This document shows, one piece after another, positions 16,430 to 22,231 of a stretch of 53,374 nt of DNA. Positions within the stretch are counted from its first letter, which is position 1; each line of letters opens with the position of its first letter. The stretch is taken from NCBI RefSeq assembly GCF_014174215.1, contig NZ_JABEQL010000028.1, positions 1-53,374 on the forward strand. The letters are read 5' to 3'. The position numbers and the translations under genes were made by a program. The notes under the pieces are model-generated. The model did no database searches. It saw nothing but the letters and a program-made list of their open reading frames with translations, and had not been told where the DNA came from. This DNA is from Gluconacetobacter tumulicola. Lineage in GTDB: Bacteria; Pseudomonadota; Alphaproteobacteria; Acetobacterales; Acetobacteraceae.

Positions 16430-17572
16430 CTATTCATTCAATCCGGCCCGCCGGCTGAACACGATGTCACGATCCATGTAGCATTGCCGCATATGCCGGC
16501 TGCCGGTTTCCAGGCGATATCCGGCCCGACCGTGCAGCAGGCGGTAATTGTCCATCATCAGCAATTCGCCGGGTGCCAGCTTGAAGCGCAGGGTCAGCGG
16601 CGATTCCGGACGGATCAGCGTCCAGAGAGCGCGGCGTGCCCGGTAGTACCGGTCCAGCCGGACGGCGGGCAGGGCGTAGATCATTTCCGTGCGGTTCGAA
16701 TAACGCACTTGGCGGACCCGGCCCGACCGGTCGCAGGCGATCAGCGGCGCGTGATGCTCCAATAGCGTGTTGTCGTCTCGGTAGCGGAACAGGATGTCCG
16801 TTGTCGCCAGCGTTTCGAAGGCGTCGGGATCGGTGACCCGCAGATGTTCGGCAGCCTGGAACCCGTCGACCAGCGTCGATTCCCCGCCAGTCGCATCGTT
16901 CGTCAGACAATGCAGGAGGATATAGCCGGGCGTCGGATTGCGATAGGGATTGTCGCTATGGGGCTCCAGATGCCGGGGGGTCATCGTCAGATCGTAGGCA
17001 TTGGCGATGGCGCGCACATCGGCCAGGCCGCCCCAATTGGTGGTGCGGATTGGACCGATCAGGCGAGCGAAGTCCAGCGCCCCGTCCATGGTTGCCGGCA
17101 CGTTGCGCACGATGGCGAAACCGTGACGTGCCAGATGCGTCAGGAACAGGGCCAGAGGTGGATTGGCCCGCATTCCTGTGACGTTGCAGGCCTGCATGGC
17201 TTGGAAGTCGACCGGTTCCGGCGGGACGAAACCGCCGTCCCACAAGACGGGTGTAATGTCCGGACTGGGCGGGAAGAGCGCATCTTGGCAGCGATCCGGC
17301 AGACGGGTTTCGAACCCGTCGGAAAAGCGCAATATGCCATCCGGCGTGGCCGACAACAGGGCAAGGTCTGTGGGCAGATCGGCGGCCTCGATCAGGCGCT
17401 GTCCGGTCACGGGATCGAGGACGCGCGGATCGGGCAGCCGCTCGCGCAGCCAGAGCGGATGGAGCAGCCGCGATCGACCGTCGGACAGCGTAACCCGCAG
17501 CCCGCCGGCATCGGCGCGGAAGCACGTACCAGCATCGGAGACGGGAAAAGCGATGGCGCTGTCGGCGGACAT
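16430..17572 (-). CDS. TmpA-like Fe(II)/2-oxoglutarate dioxygenase of the BBOX family
   Basis: 380 residues. It shares the BBOX layout: an N-terminal domain (1-115), then the oxygenase fold with His205 and Asp207 (HSDNPYRNPTPG), distal His347 (DNYRLLHGRAGY) and Arg359 (GSRHMRQCYMDRD). Unlike its neighbour at 14473, it lacks the N-terminal zinc cysteines and has HSDNPY in place of HTDLPT. It is therefore a distinct subfamily, closer in pattern to TmpA, which hydroxylates 2-trimethylaminoethylphosphonate. It is the first gene of the run dioxygenase, HD protein, dioxygenase. The trimethylammonium substrate is suggested by family and context. The exact substrate is unknown. It is divergent from a GlxA-type regulator (115-bp gap). 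Confidence 0.8.
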   Translation of the reverse strand: MSADSAIAFPVSDAGTCFRADAGGLRVTLSDGRSRLLHPLWLRERLPDPRVLDPVTGQRLIEAADLPTDLALLSATPDGILRFSDGFETRLPDRCQDALFPPSPDITPVLWDGGFVPPEPVDFQAMQACNVTGMRANPPLALFLTHLARHGFAIVRNVPATMDGALDFARLIGPIRTTNWGGLADVRAIANAYDLTMTPRHLEPHSDNPYRNPTPGYILLHCLTNDATGGESTLVDGFQAAEHLRVTDPDAFETLATTDILFRYRDDNTLLEHHAPLIACDRSGRVRQVRYSNRTEMIYALPAVRLDRYYRARRALWTLIRPESPLTLRFKLAPGELLMMDNYRLLHGRAGYRLETGSRHMRQCYMDRDIVFSRRAGLNE

Positions 17573-17687
17573 GGCGTTGAGCCCCAGATCATTATGGAAT
17601 CAGACTATATTGACGCACACCGAGTATGGTGCCTGAATTCGACATTCTGATGATCATTTTCGCCATGTTCGGGGTGAAGGAGGGGCG
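17573..17687. promoter_or_regulatory. Divergent control region between dioxygenase and GlxA-type regulator
   Basis: This 115-bp gap must hold promoters for both directions. It contains an imperfect palindrome near 17612-17629 (gcacaccgagtatggtgc). The repeated words gatcatta...gaatcag and ctgatgatcatt face each other as partial inverted repeats. Either could be the binding site of the adjacent regulator. A strong ribosome binding site (gaaggagg) precedes the rightward gene. Confidence 0.4.
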
Positions 17688-18692
17688 ATGCGGGCCGAGG
17701 AAGATGCCTTCTGGCGGCAGCGCTGGAAACATGCCGGCGCACATGTGGGGTTTTTGCTGCTGCCGCATTTTTCGATGCTGGAACTGTCCTGCGCGATCGA
17801 TCTGTTGCGTATTGCCCGGCGTCTGGGCAGCCGGGATTATCGCTGGACGCTGCTGTCGGCCGATGGCGCGCGGGTGACGGCATCGAATGGAATCGCACTC
17901 GATGTCGCGGCTGGACTGCGCGACGGGGTGGTGCCGGATATCCTGTTCGCCATGGCGAGCTACGAACCGCTCCAGGCCGTGACGCCGGCGATTGAACACG
18001 GGCTGCGGCGCATGGCGCGACATGGCGTGCTGCTGGGGGCGGTGGATACCGGGGTGTTCGTGCTTGCCCGTGCAGGCCTGCTGGCCGGACGCAGCGTGAC
18101 GCTGCATTGGGAATCCCAGGCGGCCTTCATCGAGTCTTTCCCCGATATTTCCGTCACCTCGGGATTATATGTCTTCGATCGCGACCGGCTGACTGGGGCG
18201 GGAGGGGCTGCGGTGATCGACATGATGCTGTTCTTCATCGCGTTGCAGCATGACGACGATCTGGCCCGGGCAGTGGCCGAGCAGATCGTGCATCCGCCGA
18301 TGCGTGCTGGCGAGGCGGCGCAGCGCCTTTCGGTTGCCGGCCGCTATGCCCTGCGCGACCAGCGGATCGCACGGGCGGTGACGCTGATGGAGGTGCATGT
18401 CGAGCATCCGCTGACGATGGAGGGACTCGCCAGGGCGGTCGGCCTCTCGCAACGGCAGTTCGAACGTCTATGTCACATGCATCTTGGCCGTTCGGGCAAG
18501 AGCTTCTATCTGACGTTACGCTTGGAACGCGCGCGCCAGATGCTGACGGATAGCGGGCTGGACGTGGCTGGCGCCGCGCTGGCCACGGGCTTTGAAAATG
18601 CCGCACATTTCTCGCGCCTGTTTCGACGGGTGTTCGGTGTTACGCCCACACAGCTTCGCGCCACGGGGATGCGAATCGACCCAAAATGGTAA
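17688..18692 (+). CDS. Second GlxA/CdhR-type AraC-family regulator
   Basis: 334 residues. A DJ-1/PfpI-like sensor domain (about 18-205, GFLLLPHFSMLELSCAIDLLR, then LGAVDTGVFVLARAG) is followed by an AraC DNA-binding domain (about 230-325, AALATGFENAAHFSRLFRRVFG). It is a paralogue of the regulator at 863-1804, and the two bracket the whole trimethylammonium gene set. It diverges from the TmpA-like dioxygenase, so it likely controls the dioxygenase/HD operon. GbdR and SouR in Pseudomonas are family members that sense betaine and sarcosine. The start at 17688 is backed by gaaggagg nine bases upstream. Confidence 0.85.
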   Translation: MRAEEDAFWRQRWKHAGAHVGFLLLPHFSMLELSCAIDLLRIARRLGSRDYRWTLLSADGARVTASNGIALDVAAGLRDGVVPDILFAMASYEPLQAVTPAIEHGLRRMARHGVLLGAVDTGVFVLARAGLLAGRSVTLHWESQAAFIESFPDISVTSGLYVFDRDRLTGAGGAAVIDMMLFFIALQHDDDLARAVAEQIVHPPMRAGEAAQRLSVAGRYALRDQRIARAVTLMEVHVEHPLTMEGLARAVGLSQRQFERLCHMHLGRSGKSFYLTLRLERARQMLTDSGLDVAGAALATGFENAAHFSRLFRRVFGVTPTQLRATGMRIDPKW

Positions 18693-19183
18693 CGCTAAAG
18701 CACGTTTTGGATCGTGGTTGATGACATCAGGACAATGTAGCGGGACAGGGCCCGGCGGGCCGGCCCGGTCGTTCACGCGGCATCCGGTAAGGCATTGCCG
18801 CGTGCGGCGGACTGGGCGGTGAACCAAGCGGGCGGAGGGGATCTGGCGGTGCAAAGGACTCAAGGTTCGTCAGGGATAGCGTAGACACGGTCGGATCTGG
18901 CTTATCTATGAAAATTTGGTCGCTTCGTGCGACGAAGGAGCGTTGAGCCGGGGTAGCCACCTCGGATCAACGAGAAGGGGACGGGTCGGGATATGACAGG
19001 CCATGATGGGCCGTGTCATACCAACTTGGGAAGAGATTGACTCTGTTTTGGATTCCATTGGGAACCGAACTCTGATTCGATAGAGGTGGTTTTGGCTCGG
19101 ATTGGAGCGATGGGATAGGTAGGGCGGTCAGGATCACGCGAGTGGATCATACGGCGTCGGACCTCAGGGCGTCGTCGTCGAGA
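18693..19183. other. Non-coding stretch left of the IS3 element
   Basis: About 490 bp without a believable gene. It holds hairpin-prone sequence, for example cgttga...tcaacg around 18941-18973 and gcggcat...gccgc near 18778-18803. A lower-GC part (19020-19130) looks like worn mobile-element DNA. The N-terminal part of the integrase whose end lies at 20425 is not visible here. The sequence left of the IS therefore does not restore the integrase, and a deletion accompanied or followed the insertion. Confidence 0.4.
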
Positions 19184-19246
19184 TGGCCTGCTGCTGGTTT
19201 CGTGGACACGAAGATAAGATCGTGACGAAGGAACTGGAGAGTGGGT

Positions 19247-19537
19247 ATGACGAGACGGAAGTTCAGCCGTGAGTTCAAGATCGAGGCTGTAAGACTGGTG
19301 ACGGATCGGGGTGTAGCGGTGGCGCAGGCTGGGCGGGACCTCGACGTTGCGGAGAGCGTGTTGCGGCGGTGGATACGGGAACTGACCGCCACCCCAACTG
19401 CAGCGTTTCCCGGGAATGGGCAGATGCGGGCCGATCTGGCCGAGATTGCAGCCCTGAAGAAAGAGGTCGCCCGGCTCCGGGCGGAGCGTGACATCCTGAA
19501 GAAAGCGGCAGCTTTTTTCGCGCGCGAGGCAATGTGA
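19247..19537 (+). CDS. IS3-family transposase OrfA
   Basis: 96 residues. The helix-turn-helix part (MTRRKFSREFKIEAVRLV, then AQAGRDLDVAESVLRRWIREL) is followed by a leucine-zipper-like helix (EIAALKKEVARLRAERDILKKAAAFFA). It binds the element ends and, by frameshifting with orfB, should give the OrfAB transposase. A run of six T bases at about 19514 (gcttttttcg), close to the frame overlap, is a candidate slip site. The ATG at 19247 follows a ggaga site; GTG at 19241 is an alternative start. Confidence 0.9.
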   Translation: MTRRKFSREFKIEAVRLVTDRGVAVAQAGRDLDVAESVLRRWIRELTATPTAAFPGNGQMRADLAEIAALKKEVARLRAERDILKKAAAFFAREAM

Positions 19538-20394
19538 AGTTCGCTTTCATTGCCAGACACCGCCACATCTGGCCAGTCAGTTGGCTTTGCGAGGTGCTGG
19601 AGGTCTCGCGTTCTGGCTTCCACGCCTGGCTCAACCGCCCGATCAGTATCCCCGCGATCCACGACGCCAAGCTTGTTACGGCGATCGAGACGAGTTTCAG
19701 GACCAGCGACCGAACCTATGGCGCGCGCCGCGTCTGGCGCGATGTTCTTGAGGAAGGACTTGCCTGCGGGCTTCACCGGATCGAACGGCTGATGCGGCTC
19801 AATGCCTTGAGGGCGCGGCCCAGACGCCGTGGAAAACCCAAGGACGATGGTGAACGATCGATCATTGCTGACAATATCCTGGATCGGGATTTTCAGGCCG
19901 ATCGGCCAAATCAGAAATGGCTGGCCGACTTCACCTACATCTGGACTGCCGAAGGATGGCTCTACGTTGCCGTCGTGCTGGACTTGTTTTCACGGTGTGC
20001 GGTCGGTTGGTCCATGAAGGCCGACCGCGATGCATCATTGGTGATGGATGCGCTGATGATGGCGATCTGGCGAAGGGGAAAGACCGACGCGTTGCTCCAC
20101 CATTCGGACCAGGGATCGCAATATACGAGTGAACAGTTCCAGCAGCTCCTGGCTGACAACGGGATCACCTGCTCGATGAGCCGGGCGGGGAATGTCTGGG
20201 ACAATTCGGCGATGGAGAGCTTCTTCTCATCGCTGAAAACCGAACGGACCGCCCGTAAAGTCTATCGCACCCGAGATGAAGCACGGGCCGACGTCTTCGA
20301 CTACATCGAACGCTTCTACAACCCGCGCAGACGGCATTCAAAATTGGGATACATGAGCCCCATGGAGTTCGAAGCCCGCGCTATGCTAGCTTAA
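19534..20394 (+). CDS. IS3-family transposase OrfB (DDE catalytic part)
   Basis: 286 residues with the rve integrase core. DDE residues are recognisable in WLADFTYIWT (first Asp), LLHHSDQGSQYTS (second Asp) and DNSAMESFFSSLKTE (Glu). The HTH-21 region (FRTSDRTYGARRVW) lies in the N-terminal third. It overlaps orfA by 4 bp in another frame, as usual for IS3. It starts with GTG if translated alone, but frameshifted OrfAB is the likely active product. The frame is full length, so the element may still move. Confidence 0.92.
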   Translation: MKFAFIARHRHIWPVSWLCEVLEVSRSGFHAWLNRPISIPAIHDAKLVTAIETSFRTSDRTYGARRVWRDVLEEGLACGLHRIERLMRLNALRARPRRRGKPKDDGERSIIADNILDRDFQADRPNQKWLADFTYIWTAEGWLYVAVVLDLFSRCAVGWSMKADRDASLVMDALMMAIWRRGKTDALLHHSDQGSQYTSEQFQQLLADNGITCSMSRAGNVWDNSAMESFFSSLKTERTARKVYRTRDEARADVFDYIERFYNPRRRHSKLGYMSPMEFEARAMLA

Positions 20395-20424
20395 CCTGCT
20401 GTCCACGAAACCAGCAGCAGGCCA

Positions 20425-20785
20425 TTGTAATGTTTTCGTTGCTTGGTGCGCTCAGGCGGGACTGCCGAAAGCGTGCAGCCCCCACGGACTGCGCAAAGCG
20501 GCAGCGCGCCGCTTGGCCGAAGCCGGATGCACTACCCATCAGATCGCCGCCATCACAGGGCATCGGACACTGGCTGAAATCGACCGCTACACGCGGGCCG
20601 TCGAGCAGGTGCGCCTGGCAAAAACTGCAATGTCAATGCTGGGCGAAAGTGTCAAACCTTCTGGGAAAAGTGTCAAACCTGATAATACAGGATTGAAAGA
20701 CAACGATTTTCCCAAGGAATGGCGGACTCGAAAGGATTCGAACCTTCGACCTTCGCCTTCGGAGGGCGACGCTCTATCCAGCTGA
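20425..20785 (+). pseudogene. Tyrosine recombinase (phage-type integrase), C-terminal remnant
   Basis: The frame carries the C-terminal catalytic half-motif of tyrosine integrases. HGLRKAAARRLAEAGCTTH supplies the H-x-x-R pair, GHRTLAEIDRYTRA the second His and the catalytic Tyr. The IS3 element truncates it at 20425, so about two thirds are missing. Reading continues through the 3' part of the tRNA-Arg gene on the opposite strand (RTRKDSNLRPSPS) before stopping. This is the normal layout of an island integrase whose attachment site is the tRNA 3' end. The element once lay to the left of the tRNA, that is, on the side of the trimethylammonium genes. Confidence 0.85.
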
Positions 20786-20796
20786 GCTACGAGTCC
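20720..20796 (-). tRNA. tRNA-Arg (anticodon CCG)
   Basis: The minus strand folds as a 77-nt cloverleaf. The acceptor stem ggactcg pairs with cgagtcc, followed by G and an encoded CCA. The D arm is gctcagctggatagagc. The anticodon stem tcgcc/ggcga has loop ctccgaa (anticodon CCG). The T arm contains ggttcgaatcc. Its 3' end faces the integrase remnant, so it is the likely attachment site of the island. Confidence 0.95.
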
Positions 20797-20848
20797 AGTG
20801 ACGCCTCCATACCTCGAACCGTTTCGGGGCGCCAGCCCTGTCGGGCAA

Positions 20849-21931
20849 TTATTTGCCGGGCAGGTTGTCCAATGGGGCCAGGATGGGGGGTGGGGTGTCG
20901 CTGCCATCCGGGGAGAGGGCTTGCCACACGGCGGCGGTGACATCGCCGCCCGAGGGCAGGGGGCGGTTGGGGTCGGTGATCCATTGCGCGATGTCGGCGA
21001 TCGTGGCCTGCCGGCTGCGGCCGCGCAGCAGCAGGTGATAGCCCGGCGGGATGTAGTCGCGCCGCACGTCGGCGGGCAGGTGGCGCCACAGGGTGGCCAT
21101 GGCGGACGGGGGGACGAGCTGGTCGTGGCCGCCATAGATCACCAGGGCGGGGCCCCGCAGATGGGGGGCGGCGTCGGCGGCCTGGCGCATCAGGGCGGCC
21201 AGGCCGGCGACGGCTTGCATGCGGGTGGCATGCAGGGTCAGCGGGTCGAAATAGAGGCGGCGCATTGCCGTCATGTCGTCGCCAGCCACGACATGGACTG
21301 GCAGTTCGTGGCCTGTCAGGCGCCAGTCGGGCGCTGTGGCGGCCAGCAGGCGCAGCACGGTTTCGGGGCCGACGCCCAGTTTCCAGACCGCGGGGGCCAG
21401 CAGGATGGTGCCGGCGACCGGCGGCGCGTCGGGGCGGGCCATCAGGCAGGTGACGACCGCGCCGCCCATGCTCTCGCCCAGCAGATAGAGCGGCACGCCG
21501 GGGTGGCGGCGGGCGATCAGCAGCGCTTCATCGCGCGCATCGGTGACCATGCGGTCCGTGCCGGCCCACAAGCCGCGATCTTTCATGCCGCCGAAGCCGC
21601 GCAGGTCGGGGGCGTAGAGGGTGATGCCCTGGGCGGCGAGCGTGGGGGCGGCGAATTCCCACGCGTCGCGGCTGTCGTCGAATCCATGCAGTGCCAGCAT
21701 GACGGCCCGGACCTGCCCGCGTGCGGGCCAGATTCGGGTGGGGACCCCGGTGCCGTCGGGCAGGCGCAGGATCGTGTCGGGTGGCACCAGACGGCCATCC
21801 GCCGCCCAGGCGGCGGGCGGATGGGGTGGTGGCGGGTCCTGCATCGTGCATCCGGCCAGCAGCAGGAGCGGGGCCAGATAGCGCAGGCGTGACAGGCGGA
21901 GGTTTGAAAGCACGGTGATCCTGCGTATCAT
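20849..21931 (-). CDS. Alpha/beta hydrolase lipoprotein (monoacylglycerol lipase type)
   Basis: 360 residues. A lipoprotein signal (LAPLLLLAGC, Cys28 as the lipidated residue) is followed by a Pro-rich linker. The Hydrolase_4 (lysophospholipase) fold then shows ALHGFDDSRDAW, APDLRGFGG, the nucleophile elbow LLGESMGGAV, YGGHDQLVPP (Asp) and PGYHLLLRG (His). It is probably anchored in the outer or inner membrane facing the periplasm and hydrolyses an acylglycerol or similar ester. The start at 21931 is the Met just before the lipobox helix. This is the first gene on the core-like side of the tRNA. Confidence 0.85.
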   Translation of the reverse strand: MIRRITVLSNLRLSRLRYLAPLLLLAGCTMQDPPPPHPPAAWAADGRLVPPDTILRLPDGTGVPTRIWPARGQVRAVMLALHGFDDSRDAWEFAAPTLAAQGITLYAPDLRGFGGMKDRGLWAGTDRMVTDARDEALLIARRHPGVPLYLLGESMGGAVVTCLMARPDAPPVAGTILLAPAVWKLGVGPETVLRLLAATAPDWRLTGHELPVHVVAGDDMTAMRRLYFDPLTLHATRMQAVAGLAALMRQAADAAPHLRGPALVIYGGHDQLVPPSAMATLWRHLPADVRRDYIPPGYHLLLRGRSRQATIADIAQWITDPNRPLPSGGDVTAAVWQALSPDGSDTPPPILAPLDNLPGK

Positions 21932-21989
21932 CCCCCATCCATCCTGACCACCGGCCGACAGGGCCATCATCACGAGGCGGAGCGAACAT

Positions 21990-22220
21990 ATGCAGGTCCA
22001 GACCCTTCCGGCCCAATCCGGCGATCCGGTCCCCCATCCGCGCCTCGGCCATGTCGAGACGGTGATCGTGCAGTCGCGGGTCCTGTCCTGCGATGGCGGG
22101 CTGGGGGCGCTGGGCCATCCGCGCGTATGGCTGCGCATCGCAGGCCACCAGACCTTCTGCCCCTATTGCTCGCGCCTGTTCGTGCTGAGCCCCGATGCCG
22201 GGGAAGACACCGCGCACTGA
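21990..22220 (+). CDS. CHCC-type zinc-finger domain protein
   Basis: 76 residues. The C-terminal half reads SCDGGLGALGHPRVWLRI, then FCPYCSRLFVL, giving the Cys-His-Cys-Cys set of the zf-CHCC family. The family includes the mitochondrial complex I accessory subunit NDUFS6 and small bacterial proteins of the same fold. The bacterial role is probably in respiratory chain assembly, but that is family knowledge only. The gene lies 11 bp before polA on the same strand and may be cotranscribed with it. Confidence 0.85.
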   Translation: MQVQTLPAQSGDPVPHPRLGHVETVIVQSRVLSCDGGLGALGHPRVWLRIAGHQTFCPYCSRLFVLSPDAGEDTAH

Positions 22221-22231
22221 TCAGACCTCCC

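Larger units (their letters stand above)
19184..20424 (+). mobile_element. IS3-family insertion sequence, apparently intact
   Basis: The 1241-bp element is bounded by near-perfect inverted repeats of 25 bp (tggcctgctgctggtttcgt plus ggaca on the left, its complement on the right). Inside are the two usual overlapping frames, orfA and orfB, both uninterrupted. No clear target-site duplication is visible next to the ends, consistent with an adjacent deletion or recombination. Its insertion separates the regulator at 17688 from the integrase remnant and tRNA. Confidence 0.9.

Noticed and set aside
155-20665. Matching words tgtcaaacctt at the left edge and in the integrase remnant as att sites
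   Set aside because: The match is about 15 of 16 bases and does not correspond to the tRNA 3' end, which is the expected attachment sequence.
20714-20800. Peptide reading RTRKDSNLRPSP as part of a functional protein
   Set aside because: It is the tRNA-Arg gene read in antisense, a well-known artefact; it is only the natural end of the integrase remnant.
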